From NCBI RefSeq assembly GCF_902460415.1, contig NZ_CABPTY010000002.1, positions 547,892-611,891 on the forward strand: a stretch of DNA of 64,000 nucleotides, written 5' to 3'. Under the pieces are notes generated by a model that did no database searches, was not told the origin of the DNA, and saw nothing but the letters and a program-made list of their open reading frames with translations. Source of the DNA: Campylobacter_A concisus_Y (GTDB lineage Bacteria; Campylobacterota; Campylobacteria; Campylobacterales; Campylobacteraceae). The stretch's first letter is position 1, and each line of letters begins with the position of its first letter. The position numbers and the translations under genes are program-made. Below, in pieces: positions 17,778 to 26,672 of this stretch.

Positions 17778-18242
17778 ATGCAAAAAAAATATAGACCAAA
17801 CGTGGCAGCCGTTGTTTTGTCTAGCTTGTATCCATTTAAATGTGAAATTTTAGTCGCAAAAAGAGTGGATATGGATGATATCTGGCAGTTTCCTCAAGGT
17901 GGCATAGACGAAGGCGAAAGTCCAAAGCAGGCACTAAAAAGAGAGCTTAAAGAGGAGATCGGAACTGATAAATTTGACTTCTTAGAAGAGTATCCTGATT
18001 GGCTTAGCTACGACTTTCCAGCAAATGCGTCAAAGAGATTTTATCCATTTGATGGGCAGACGCAAAAGTACTTTTTGGTTAGGCTAAAAAATGGTGCGAG
18101 CATAAATTTAAAGACCGAGCATCCAGAATTTAGCGAGTATAAATTTGTAGATATCAACAAGGCTTTAGAGGGGATAAACCACTTCAAAAAGCCTATTTAT
18201 GACAAAGTTTTGAGTTATTTTAAAGAGAAAGGATATTTTTGA
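17778..18242 (+). CDS. rppH: RNA pyrophosphohydrolase (Nudix)
   Basis: 154 residues with a complete Nudix box GX5EX7REUXEEXGU from Gly41 to Thr63 (Glu47, Arg55, Glu56, Glu59, Glu60). The flanking VAAVVL, IWQFPQGGIDEGE and KPIYDKVL segments match RppH/NudH. It removes pyrophosphate from 5'-triphosphorylated RNA, starting mRNA decay, and may also hydrolyse dinucleoside polyphosphates. Its TGA overlaps the ATG of lysC (TGATG), a position also seen in other Campylobacter genomes. Confidence 0.94.
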   Translation: MQKKYRPNVAAVVLSSLYPFKCEILVAKRVDMDDIWQFPQGGIDEGESPKQALKRELKEEIGTDKFDFLEEYPDWLSYDFPANASKRFYPFDGQTQKYFLVRLKNGASINLKTEHPEFSEYKFVDINKALEGINHFKKPIYDKVLSYFKEKGYF

Positions 18243-19444
18243 TGTTAATCGTTCAAAAATTTGGCGGAACTAGCGTAGGCACGCTTGAGCGCATCGAAGC
18301 TGTGGCAAATAGGGTCATAGAGACTAAAAACAGCGGCGCTGACGTGGTTGTGGTAGTTTCTGCGATGAGTGGAGTTACAAATCAATTGGTTGAATATAGT
18401 GAGTATTTCTCAAAGCACCCAGACGGCGTTGCTACTGATATGCTTTTAAGCTCTGGGGAGCAAGTAACTACCGCACTTTTGACGATTGCACTTAATGCAA
18501 AAGGCTATGCGTGCGTAGGACTAACAGGCGCAATGGCTGGGATAATAACAGATGAAATTCACACAAAAGCTAGGATAGAAAAGATAGACACCACTAGGCT
18601 AAAAGCTGAGCTAAAAGCTGGCAGGATCGTCGTCGTAGCAGGCTTTCAAGGCATAGACGACAAAGGCGATATCACCACTCTTGGCAGGGGCGGAAGCGAC
18701 CTTAGCGCGGTTGCCCTTGCTGGGGCGCTTGAAGCTGATCTGTGTGAAATTTTTACCGACGTTGATGGCGTTTATACGACTGATCCAAGGATAGAAAAAA
18801 AGGCAAAAAAGCTAGAAAAGATAAGCTACGATGAGATGCTAGAGCTCGCCTCTGCTGGTGCAAAGGTACTACAAAATCGCTCAGTCGAGCTAGCAAAAAA
18901 ACTAAATGTAAAACTCATTACAAGAAGTAGCTTTAATCACAACGAAGGTACATTAATAGCAAAGGAAGATGACAATATGGAAGCAGTTTTAGTAAGCGGA
19001 ATAGCACTAGATAAAAATCAAGCAAGAGTAACACTAAGAGGTGTAGTTGATAAGCCTGGCATTGCAGCAGAAATTTTTACAGCTTTAGCTCATGAAAATA
19101 TAAACGTAGATATGATAATCCAAAACGTAGGGCACGATGGTACTACAAATTTAGGCTTTACAGTGCCACAAAATGAGCTTGAAGTAGCAAAAGAGACTAT
19201 GCAAAAGCTCTCGGCTGCAAAACATATAGAATTTGATGACGCGATCGTAAAAGTTTCAGTTATTGGCGTTGGCATGAAGAGCCATAGCGGCGTAGCATGT
19301 CTAGCATTTGAAACGCTTGCAAAAGAGGGTATAAATATCCAAATGATCTCAACAAGCGAGATAAAAATTTCAATGATCGTTGATCAAAAATATGGTGAGC
19401 TAGCGGTTCGCGTACTTCATGATGCGTATAAGTTAGATCAGTAA
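18242..19444 (+). CDS. lysC: aspartate kinase
   Basis: 400 residues from the ATG at 18242. A TTG one codon earlier is also open, but the ATG overlaps the rppH stop and is better spaced from AAAGGA. The kinase domain starts with VQKFGGTSVGT and contains GRGGSDLSAVALA. Two ACT domains in the last ~140 residues (RVTLRGVVDKPGIAAEIF and VSVIGVGMKSHSG) imply feedback control by lysine and/or threonine. It makes aspartyl phosphate for lysine, threonine, methionine and diaminopimelate; threonine synthase lies at 46765. Confidence 0.97.
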   Translation: MLIVQKFGGTSVGTLERIEAVANRVIETKNSGADVVVVVSAMSGVTNQLVEYSEYFSKHPDGVATDMLLSSGEQVTTALLTIALNAKGYACVGLTGAMAGIITDEIHTKARIEKIDTTRLKAELKAGRIVVVAGFQGIDDKGDITTLGRGGSDLSAVALAGALEADLCEIFTDVDGVYTTDPRIEKKAKKLEKISYDEMLELASAGAKVLQNRSVELAKKLNVKLITRSSFNHNEGTLIAKEDDNMEAVLVSGIALDKNQARVTLRGVVDKPGIAAEIFTALAHENINVDMIIQNVGHDGTTNLGFTVPQNELEVAKETMQKLSAAKHIEFDDAIVKVSVIGVGMKSHSGVACLAFETLAKEGINIQMISTSEIKISMIVDQKYGELAVRVLHDAYKLDQ

Positions 19445-19986
19445 TGCAAGACTTTATTCAGTGGACGTTAAAGGCTATTAGGGATGAGGGCCCTTTGATG
19501 AGCTGGATGGAGGAAAGGCGTGTTGAATGGACGCCTTTGCTCGCATCTAGGCTTAAATTTTTGCTTGAAGGAAGGGCTTTTATAACTATAAGTGATGAAG
19601 AGCGAAGATGGTTTGAAACTTATCTTTTAAAAAAGATGAACCATTCAAAAAGCATCAGGCCATTTTTACCATTTTTTAGCCTAAGATCGCTCTATCCATC
19701 GCTTGACGAGATAGAGACCAATGAGCAAAAGCAGCTACTAAAAGATATGCTAAGTCTTGCCTTTCCAAACGGATACTTGTTTTTTTATATCGGAAAGAGC
19801 CTTGATAAATATGCGAATTTAGCCAAAAGCGATGAGGATAGTTATATGTGGCTATTTGACGAGCAAGCACAAAATAGCTTTACACTTAGCTCAAGCGATG
19901 AAAATTTAGACATTAAACTAATAAGTCTTTGCAAAATTTTTGATAAAAGTATCGATGCGGCACTCTTTGCAAAGGTGATACTCTAA
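19444..19986 (+). CDS. hobA: DnaA initiator-associating factor HobA
   Basis: 180 residues. The start MQDFIQWTLKAIRDEGPLMSWMEE and the RRVEWTPLLASRLKFLLEGR segment are characteristic of HobA, which is limited to Epsilonproteobacteria and is a structural relative of DiaA. It forms a tetramer that binds domain I of DnaA and promotes orderly DnaA assembly at oriC. It overlaps lysC by 1 nt and abuts holB, placing two replication proteins in the lysC transcript; this order is conserved in Campylobacter. Confidence 0.92.
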   Translation: MQDFIQWTLKAIRDEGPLMSWMEERRVEWTPLLASRLKFLLEGRAFITISDEERRWFETYLLKKMNHSKSIRPFLPFFSLRSLYPSLDEIETNEQKQLLKDMLSLAFPNGYLFFYIGKSLDKYANLAKSDEDSYMWLFDEQAQNSFTLSSSDENLDIKLISLCKIFDKSIDAALFAKVIL

Positions 19987-20607
19987 ATGCTTAATAAAAT
20001 CGTAGTTACAAGCGATTTTGAAAATTTAAAAGCCAAACTTGAAGATGAGTTTGGTATTAATAATTTAAGATTTTATGTAAGTGATGATTTTTTGCTAGAA
20101 AATGCAAAGGAGGTCATCGCAGAAGCATACATTGCTGAAAAAGATGAAAAAATTTTAGTAATACATGCTAATTCTTTTAGGACAGAGGCTCAAAATGCAC
20201 TTTTAAAGATCATCGAAGAGCCTCCGAGAAATATAAAATTTATAATAGTAACGCAGAGCAAAAATTTACTCTTACCAACGATTAGATCAAGAATGCTTAT
20301 AGAAAATAATCTAACCAAAAAGCCAAAGATAACTCTTGATTTAAATTTAAAATCGCTTAGCCTAAAAGAGCTAACAAGTTTTGTCGATCAAAAGATAGTA
20401 GAGGAGCAAGCTCAGAAATTTGGCAAAAACGAGCTAAAAGAGCTTGTCGGCACCATCGTGACAAAGGCGGTTGATAGCGGGTATAAATTTAGCGGCGATG
20501 AGATGGATTATTTTTTCTCGCTTATCAAGCTAGCTGATCTAAACGCCAAGTCTCACGCCGTGCTAACGCCGTTACTGCTTACTATATTTCAAAAAGGACG
20601 ACGTTGA
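19987..20607 (+). CDS. holB: DNA polymerase III subunit delta' (short form)
   Basis: 206 residues, much shorter than the 334 of E. coli but normal for Campylobacter and Helicobacter. The NSFRTEAQNALLKIIEEPPRNIKFIIVT block is the clamp-loader signature. LPTIRSRM is the SRC-like sensor region with the Cys replaced by Met. The P-loop and zinc finger are absent. It completes the clamp loader with holA at 2093. It abuts hobA and overlaps folP by 4 nt. Confidence 0.92.
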   Translation: MLNKIVVTSDFENLKAKLEDEFGINNLRFYVSDDFLLENAKEVIAEAYIAEKDEKILVIHANSFRTEAQNALLKIIEEPPRNIKFIIVTQSKNLLLPTIRSRMLIENNLTKKPKITLDLNLKSLSLKELTSFVDQKIVEEQAQKFGKNELKELVGTIVTKAVDSGYKFSGDEMDYFFSLIKLADLNAKSHAVLTPLLLTIFQKGRR

Positions 20608-21743
20608 AATTTTACAAGATAAATAACAAAAGCGATTTTGATGAAATTTGCAAGTCCGTCTCGCCAAGTCCGGCTGGCGCGAAGTTCATGCAAGAAAAGA
20701 GTGAGATAAATTTTATATTTATAGACGAGATAAAAACTCCAGCGGCAAATATATTAAAGCAAGATGCATTAAGTGTTGGGGCTGAGCTTGTGACGCATAA
20801 AGATACGATTTTGGGTAAGCAGAGTCTAAATAAAGCCTTGCTAATGGCGACAAATGCGCAGCTTAGGCAGCTAGCTAAAAAAGAGAAGTTGCAAGACTTT
20901 GGACTTAAAAATTTAGCAGCCTTTTTAGAGACAAAATTTATAAAGCCCGCAAAGCCTCTTATAATGGGCGTTGCAAATATAAACACAGATAGCTTTAACG
21001 AGCAAAGCCGCATAAATACTCAAAATGGCATAGCAAAGATTAAAAGTATGATCGAAGCAGGTGCAGACTACATTGACCTTGGTGGCGTTAGCTCAAGGCC
21101 AGGGAGTGAGTATTGCGGCCGTGAAGAGGAATTTAGACGCATAAAAGATATCGTAGAGGAAATTTACAAGCTAAATTTACATGAAAAGGCGAAATTTAGC
21201 CTTGATAGCTTTGATCCTTATTGCCTTGAATTTGCCCTAAATCACGGCTTTAAAATGATAAATGACATCACGGCAAATATAAATTTAGCCCCACTTGCTG
21301 CAAAATACGATGCTGAGTTTTGCATGATGCATATGCAAGGCGATCCTGCGACTATGCAAGTCGCACCAAAATATAGCGATCTAATCGGTGAAATAGCGGA
21401 CTTTTTTGAGCAAAAGATAGCCCTTGCAAGAGAGCTTGGCGCTAAAAAGCTTGTGCTTGATGTGGGTATTGGCTTTGGCAAGACGGCCGAACAAAATTTA
21501 TTGCTTATCAAGCATTTGGAGCATTTTTTAAAATTTGACTGCCCACTACTAGTTGGTGCCAGCCGCAAATCAGTTATAAATCATTACAGTCCAAGTGAGG
21601 TCAAAGACCGCTTACCAGGCTCACTTTATCTGCATCTAAAGGCCTTCGAAAACGGCGCACAGATCATTAGAACGCACGATGTGGCTGAGCATAAACAGCT
21701 TTTTGATATGCATGAGGCGATGAGCCAAGCCACGCTTTGGTAG
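20604..21743 (+). CDS. folP: dihydropteroate synthase
   Basis: 379 residues. About 110 N-terminal residues precede the TIM-barrel, an extension usual for Campylobacter FolP. The catalytic domain opens with MGVANINTDSF, with Asn-Thr-Asp in place of the common T-P-D-S-F. It contains GADYIDLGGVSSRPGS, MINDITA, MHMQGDP, LDVGIGFGKT and GASRKS. The enzyme joins p-aminobenzoate to hydroxymethyl-dihydropterin and is the sulfonamide target. It is translated with a 4-nt overlap after holB. Its last 7 nt overlap the NADAR fragment. Confidence 0.96.
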   Translation: MKFYKINNKSDFDEICKSVSPSPAGAKFMQEKSEINFIFIDEIKTPAANILKQDALSVGAELVTHKDTILGKQSLNKALLMATNAQLRQLAKKEKLQDFGLKNLAAFLETKFIKPAKPLIMGVANINTDSFNEQSRINTQNGIAKIKSMIEAGADYIDLGGVSSRPGSEYCGREEEFRRIKDIVEEIYKLNLHEKAKFSLDSFDPYCLEFALNHGFKMINDITANINLAPLAAKYDAEFCMMHMQGDPATMQVAPKYSDLIGEIADFFEQKIALARELGAKKLVLDVGIGFGKTAEQNLLLIKHLEHFLKFDCPLLVGASRKSVINHYSPSEVKDRLPGSLYLHLKAFENGAQIIRTHDVAEHKQLFDMHEAMSQATLW

Positions 21744-22168
21744 AGTGTAAGGCTAAAAAGGCTGAATGCTTTGGTGATAAAAAGGCTTTGGAGGAAATTT
21801 TATCCGCCAAAGATCCAGCGCAGATGAAGGCACTTGGCAGGCAGGTGCGAGGCTTTGACGCTAAGGTCTGGGATGAGATCAAATTTGGCGTCGTGCTAAA
21901 TGCTAGCTATCTAAAATTTAGCCAAAATGCCCCTTTGCGAGACTTTTTGCTCCAAACTGGGAGTAAAGTTTTGGTTGAGGGAAGCCCAGTTGATAAAATT
22001 TGGGGCATAGGTTTGGCCGCAAGCGATGAAAATGCGAAAAATCCTATGAAGTGGTACGGACAAAATTTGCTTGGCTTTGCGCTGATGAGGGCTAGAGACG
22101 AGACAGCAAAGGTCTATAAAAATGTCCATTTACGTGACGCCAGAGAGCTAAATTTAGATCATTTATAA
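21737..22168 (+). pseudogene. NADAR (YbiA-like) domain protein, N-terminally truncated
   Basis: At most 143 residues. The recognisable part runs from KAECFGD through KALGRQVRGFDAKVWDEIKFGVV, KFSQNAPLRDFLLQTGSKVLVE, KIWGIGLAA and NLLGFALMRARDE, the C-terminal two thirds of NADAR proteins (ADP-ribosyl-type glycosidases; YbiA acts on riboflavin intermediates). The first third, with the early SNFY-type motif and the catalytic Glu region, is missing. The frame can be read back only to 21716, where a stop occurs, and the only start is a TTG inside folP. It looks like a remnant fused against folP, though a short functional form cannot be excluded. Confidence 0.7.
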
Positions 22169-22209
22169 AGTATGTTTAAGATAAAATGCGGTGTAAATTT
22201 GGAGCAAAA

Positions 22210-24153
22210 ATGACAAAACAAGAGTATGAAAAAGCGGTAGATACGCTAAATGCGTGGGCAAAGGCCTACTACGACGAGGACGAGCCACTTGCAAGCGACG
22301 AGGAGTATGATGCGCTATATCACGCGGTGCTTGAATATGAGAGAGCAAATCCCAGTGAAATTTCGCTATTTTCGCCGACTAAACGAGTGGGCGGAGGTGT
22401 AAAAGAGGGTTTTAGCAAGGCAAGCCACATAAAGCGTATGTGGAGTATGGAGGATATCTTTAGCCTTGGCGAGCTTGATGCATGGCTAAAGCGTGGCGAG
22501 AAAGAAGATTTGGTCTTTGTGGCTGAACCAAAATTTGATGGAGCGAGCCTAAATTTACTCTATGAAAATGGTTTTTTGATAAGAGCGATAACGAGAGGCG
22601 ACGGCGTTACAGGAGAGGATGTGACACTAAATGCAAGGACCATTAGCTCGGTGCCAAAGAGCATTAGCTACAAAGGACTTATCGAAATTCGAGGCGAAGT
22701 CGTCATAAGAAAAGAGGACTTTGAGCTACTAAACGCAGAGCGCGCAAAAGAGGGTGAGGCGCCACTTTCAAACCCTAGAAACGCAGCCGCAGGAAGTCTT
22801 AGGCAGCTTGATAGCGCGGTGACTGCTAAAAGAAAGCTGCTTTTCATACCGTGGGGCGTGGGCGAGCATACTCTTGGGCTTAAAGATCATAGTGAGGTAA
22901 TGAAATTTGTACGTGATCTTGGCTTTGAAAGAGATGAGTTTTTTAAAATTTTAAAAAAAGATGAGCTCGAGGCTGCGTATAATGAGCTTTTGGCAAATCG
23001 TGACTCAAAAAGCGTAATGATGGATGGTATGGTGATACGCGTAAATGACCTTGCACGCTGCGAAGAGCTGGGCTATACGGTCAAATTTCCAAAATTTATG
23101 GTGGCGTTTAAATTTCCAGCCATTGAAAAGGTGACTAGGTTAAAAGACGTCGCGCTTCAGGTTGGCAGAAGTGGCGTAGTAACGCCTGTTGGCGTGCTTT
23201 ATGAGGTAAATATAGACGGTGCAAATGTAAAATCCGCCACGCTTCATAACTTTGATGAAATAGATCGCCTTGGCGTTATGAAAAACGACTACATCGGCAT
23301 CATCCGCTCAGGCGATGTCATACCAAAGATCACAAAGGTTTATAAGGATAGGCGAGATGGCAGTGAAGAAGTGATAGAAAGACCTAAATTTTGCCCAGTT
23401 TGCGGCTCACATTTGCTTGATGAGGGGGCGTTATTAAAGTGTCAAAATTTAAGCTGTAGGGCAAGAGTGGTTGGCTCAATAATTCACTACGCATCGAAAA
23501 AATGCCTAAATATAGACGGTCTTGGCGATGCGATCGTAAATTTGCTATTTGACAAGGGGCTGATCTCTTGCATAAAAGACATTTACGGCCTTAAATTTGA
23601 TGATCTCATGGTGCTTGAGGGCTTTAAAGAGAAAAAGGTAAATAACCTTTTAAATGCCATTGAAGCCAGTAAAGGTGCGGAGCTAGCGCGCTTTATCACG
23701 GGCCTTGGCTGCGAGCACATTGGCGAAGTGGCAGCTAAAAAGCTAGCAAGTAGTTTTGGGCTGGGCTGGCTTGATGCTAGCTTTGAAGAGCTTGTCTCGC
23801 TTGAGGGCTTTGGCGTGGAGATGGCAAACAGCTTGATAGACTTTGCCGAGGTAAATAGAGCAGAAATTTTAGCCCTTAGCCAGATCGTGCAGCCAAGCGT
23901 GACGCAGGCGCAGAGCATCTCAAATGCGCTAAGTGGCAAAACGGTCGTGATAACTGGCACGCTAAGTCGCCCAAGAGATGAGATAAAGGCGGAGCTTGAG
24001 AGTTTTGGCGCAAAGGTTTCAAGCTCAGTTTCTAAAAAAACGGACTTTGTCTTGGCTGGCGATGAGGCTGGCAGTAAGCTAGACAAGGCGAATGAGCTAG
24101 GCGTGCGAGTGATCGATGAGGACGAATATGAGAGGCTAAAACTTGAGGTTTGA
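22210..24153 (+). CDS. ligA: NAD+-dependent DNA ligase
   Basis: 647 residues from the ATG at 22210, which has GGAG 6 nt upstream; an ATG 24 nt earlier lacks such a site. Domains in order are Ia (residues 1-60, YDEDEP), adenylation with the nucleophile Lys108 in AEPKFDGASL, OB fold, a four-Cys zinc finger (CPVC...CQNLSC), helix-hairpin-helix repeats, and a C-terminal BRCT domain (GKTVVITGTLSRPRDEI). It seals Okazaki fragments. The tlyA start overlaps its end by 11 nt. Confidence 0.98.
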   Translation: MTKQEYEKAVDTLNAWAKAYYDEDEPLASDEEYDALYHAVLEYERANPSEISLFSPTKRVGGGVKEGFSKASHIKRMWSMEDIFSLGELDAWLKRGEKEDLVFVAEPKFDGASLNLLYENGFLIRAITRGDGVTGEDVTLNARTISSVPKSISYKGLIEIRGEVVIRKEDFELLNAERAKEGEAPLSNPRNAAAGSLRQLDSAVTAKRKLLFIPWGVGEHTLGLKDHSEVMKFVRDLGFERDEFFKILKKDELEAAYNELLANRDSKSVMMDGMVIRVNDLARCEELGYTVKFPKFMVAFKFPAIEKVTRLKDVALQVGRSGVVTPVGVLYEVNIDGANVKSATLHNFDEIDRLGVMKNDYIGIIRSGDVIPKITKVYKDRRDGSEEVIERPKFCPVCGSHLLDEGALLKCQNLSCRARVVGSIIHYASKKCLNIDGLGDAIVNLLFDKGLISCIKDIYGLKFDDLMVLEGFKEKKVNNLLNAIEASKGAELARFITGLGCEHIGEVAAKKLASSFGLGWLDASFEELVSLEGFGVEMANSLIDFAEVNRAEILALSQIVQPSVTQAQSISNALSGKTVVITGTLSRPRDEIKAELESFGAKVSSSVSKKTDFVLAGDEAGSKLDKANELGVRVIDEDEYERLKLEV

Positions 24154-24856
24154 TAACTACGTCGCAAGCGTTTTAAATATAAGTAGAAATAAGGCGAGCG
24201 AGCTCATTAAATCTGGCAAGGTGCTAGCAAACGGCGAAATTTGCACCAAGGTCTCAAGCGAGGTTAGTGAGGCTAAAATTTCGCTACTTGATGAAATTTA
24301 TGTTGGGCGAGGGGCTCTTAAGCTAAAAAGCTTTTTGGAGACGATGAAATTTGATCTAGCTGGTAAAAATGCGCTTGATATAGGCAGCTCAACTGGCGGC
24401 TTTATGCAAATTTTGCTTGAGCGTGGCGTAAAAAGCGTGACTGGCGTTGATGTGGGCACTGATCAGCTAGATGCTAGTCTAAGAAGCGATGAGCGAGTGA
24501 AAATTTATGAGAAAACTGACGTCAGGGAGTTTGCAAAGCAAAATCAAAGCAAATTTGATCTCATAACCTGCGACGTGAGCTTTATCTCTTTGGCTGAAAT
24601 TTTGCCTGCCATTTGTGAGCTTGCAAGCGAAAATTCGCTCATCATAACGCTTTTTAAGCCGCAGTTTGAAGTGGGCGTTGGCGTAAAACGCAACAAAAAA
24701 GGCGTTGTCACCGACGCTAAGGCTGTAAATTTAGCGATGAAGCGCTTTGAAGTGCTAGCAAGTAGCTTAAAATTTGAACTGATAGCTTGCAAAGAGTGCG
24801 AGGTCAAGGGAAAGGAAGGAAATGCCGAATTTTTCTACGCTTTTAACAAAAGATAA
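24143..24856 (+). CDS. tlyA: TlyA-family rRNA 2'-O-methyltransferase
   Basis: 237 residues from a TTG start inside ligA. The N-terminal S4 RNA-binding domain (RFDNYVASVLNISRNKASELIKSGKVLANG) is followed by an FtsJ/Rossmann methyltransferase with the SAM loop ALDIGSSTGGF. TlyA methylates rRNA riboses (Campylobacter has the short TlyA type acting on 23S C1920) and affects capreomycin sensitivity, motility and virulence. Older annotations call it hemolysin A. It overlaps ligA by 11 nt and ribF by 35 nt. Confidence 0.93.
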   Translation: MRFDNYVASVLNISRNKASELIKSGKVLANGEICTKVSSEVSEAKISLLDEIYVGRGALKLKSFLETMKFDLAGKNALDIGSSTGGFMQILLERGVKSVTGVDVGTDQLDASLRSDERVKIYEKTDVREFAKQNQSKFDLITCDVSFISLAEILPAICELASENSLIITLFKPQFEVGVGVKRNKKGVVTDAKAVNLAMKRFEVLASSLKFELIACKECEVKGKEGNAEFFYAFNKR

Positions 24857-25715
24857 CATCACTGCCGTTGCGATCGGGCACTTTGACGGCGTGCATAGGG
24901 GGCACAAGCAGCTTATAAAGCAGCTTGGCGAGTTTGGCGGACTTGTTGTCATCGATAAAAATAAGGCCAACATCACGCCAAAGCTAAAGCGAGCTGAGTA
25001 CTCAAACTATCCTTGCTTTTTGTATGATTTTGAGAGTATAAAAGGGCTTAGCGGCGAGGAATTTATCGCACTTTTAAAGCGGGATTTTAAAAATTTAAAA
25101 AAGATCGTTGTTGGGTTTGATTTTAGATTTGGCAGAAATAGAGCGTGGGATAAGCACGATCTGAAAAGAATTTTTGATGGCGAGGTAGTCGTCGTTGATG
25201 AGGTTTGTTATGACGGCATGGGCGTGCATAGCTCATCCATCAGAGAGCTGATACGCCAAGGCAACATCGATGAGGCAAACAGGCTAATAGGCAGGGAGTA
25301 CTCGATCGAGGGCAACGTGATAAAAGGGCAGGGCATCGGCGCAAAAGAGCTGGTTGCTACGCTAAATTTAGATATAAAAAGCTATCTTTTGCCGCGCGAG
25401 GGCGTCTATGCGACAAGAACGAGGATGGGCTCATACACCTATGGCTCGGTCACTTTTATAGGCAACAGACTTAGCACGGATGGAAATTTTAGCGTCGAGA
25501 CGCACATCATGGACGAGGTCGCGCCAAAAGTGACGACGCACGTTGCTGTTTGCTTCATAAAACGTTTGCGTGATAATAAAAAATTTAATTCTCTAAGCGA
25601 GCTAAAAGAGCAGATAAAGCGCGATATAAACGAGGCTAGGCAGTGCGTTGGCGTGTGCGATCTCTTTTTTGGAGAGACGATGAGATACTTTGACGGATAT
25701 GGAGCTGGTATATGA
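24822..25715 (+). CDS. ribF: bifunctional riboflavin kinase / FAD synthetase
   Basis: 297 residues. The N-terminal FAD synthetase domain has AIGHFDGVHRGHKQL (the nucleotidyltransferase GxHxGH-like motif) and VGFDFRFGRNRAWD. The C-terminal riboflavin kinase domain (about 165-290) has GNVIKGQGIGAKELVATLNL, though the usual P-T-A-N motif is altered to V-A-T-L-N. It converts riboflavin to FMN and FAD. The ATG has AAGGA and lies 35 nt inside tlyA. Confidence 0.94.
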   Translation: MPNFSTLLTKDNITAVAIGHFDGVHRGHKQLIKQLGEFGGLVVIDKNKANITPKLKRAEYSNYPCFLYDFESIKGLSGEEFIALLKRDFKNLKKIVVGFDFRFGRNRAWDKHDLKRIFDGEVVVVDEVCYDGMGVHSSSIRELIRQGNIDEANRLIGREYSIEGNVIKGQGIGAKELVATLNLDIKSYLLPREGVYATRTRMGSYTYGSVTFIGNRLSTDGNFSVETHIMDEVAPKVTTHVAVCFIKRLRDNKKFNSLSELKEQIKRDINEARQCVGVCDLFFGETMRYFDGYGAGI

Positions 25716-26416
25716 GAGATGAAATTTTTAAAGAGCCTATAAGCAAGCAGTTTGAATTTGATGACTTCGTGGCGAGCGTTTTTGATGATATGATCTCGCG
25801 CTCGGTGCCATTTTACGACGTGAGCTCAAATTTAAATGCAAAGCTGCTAGCTAAAATTTTGCCAAAATCAGCAAAAGTGTGCGACCTTGGCTGCTCTACG
25901 GCAAATAGCCTGCTTTTGCTAAATAACCTTAGAAACGACCTCGTGCTAAGCGGCGTGGATAACTCTGAGGCGATGCTAGCAAACGCTAAAAACAAGGCAA
26001 AGGCGTATGGCGCTAGTATAAATTTTATCCTAGATGACATCACGGAGTGCGAGTTAGAGGGCTTTGACGCTGTTTTGGCAAACTATACTTTGCAGTTTAT
26101 CAGACCGCCAAAAAGAGCAAATTTGGTGCAAAAAATTTACAACGGACTAAATGAAAATGGAGTTTTTTTATTTAGTGAAAAGATCATCTTTGATGACAAG
26201 AAGCTTACTAAAAGCGTCATAGAAATTTACGAGGACTACAAGCAAGCGCAAGGCTACTCACGCTACGAGATCGCCCAAAAAAGAGAGGCGCTTGAAAATG
26301 TGCTTGTGCCATACACCGAGGAAGAAAATAGAAGCTTAGCCCTAAATGCTGGCTTTAAACTGGTCGAGAGCACATTTAAATGGGGAAATTTCATGAGCTT
26401 TTTGGCGTTTAAGTAA
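25712..26416 (+). CDS. cmoA: carboxy-S-adenosyl-L-methionine synthase
   Basis: 234 residues, the normal CmoA length. The start DEIFKEPISKQFEFDDFVASVFDDM and the SAM-site VCDLGCSTANSLLLL identify it, along with ANYTLQFIRPPKR and GYSRYEIAQKREALENVL. It makes carboxy-SAM from SAM and prephenate; CmoB (39694) uses this to form 5-carboxymethoxyuridine at tRNA position 34, widening wobble. It overlaps ribF by 4 nt and ends the long rppH-to-cmoA run. Confidence 0.95.
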   Translation: MRDEIFKEPISKQFEFDDFVASVFDDMISRSVPFYDVSSNLNAKLLAKILPKSAKVCDLGCSTANSLLLLNNLRNDLVLSGVDNSEAMLANAKNKAKAYGASINFILDDITECELEGFDAVLANYTLQFIRPPKRANLVQKIYNGLNENGVFLFSEKIIFDDKKLTKSVIEIYEDYKQAQGYSRYEIAQKREALENVLVPYTEEENRSLALNAGFKLVESTFKWGNFMSFLAFK

Positions 26417-26643
26417 AATTCTCTTTTTAAAAAGCTATTTTTATAGTGCGTGTTTTATAAAACTAAAGCCCTAAATTTAATATAAATATGGCTTACATAA
26501 TGAAAATTTAAAATTAAAGACTAAAAAGCAGCTTTTGATCTACTAAATAATCGCCTGAAGCTTATCAAGTCAATCAAAACAAATATAAAAATAAGTGATA
26601 CCTTTGGGTTTATAAAATTAGAAATTTAAATTTAATAATAAAG
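26417..26643. other. A/T-rich spacer between convergent cmoA and fdh
   Basis: About 230 bases with no open frame of note, tRNA or clear repeat. It separates the converging cmoA and formate dehydrogenase transcripts. Confidence 0.6.
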
Positions 26644-26672
26644 AAATTTAGCGGGAGTTACCCGCTAAATTT
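26644..26672 (-). terminator. terminator of the formate dehydrogenase gene
   Basis: A perfect 12-bp inverted repeat AAATTTAGCGGG / CCCGCTAAATTT with a 5-nt loop overlaps the last 2 nt of the stop codon. On the minus strand it is followed by TTTCTTTATT, a U-rich run. Confidence 0.85.

Noticed and set aside
22186..22209. Upstream ATG of ligA at 22186
   Set aside because: No Shine-Dalgarno; the ATG at 22210 has GGAG at 6 nt and starts the family's conserved N-terminus.
23583..24167. A 194-residue minus-strand frame opposite ligA
   Set aside because: Serine-rich shadow frame; ligA on the other strand has clear domains.
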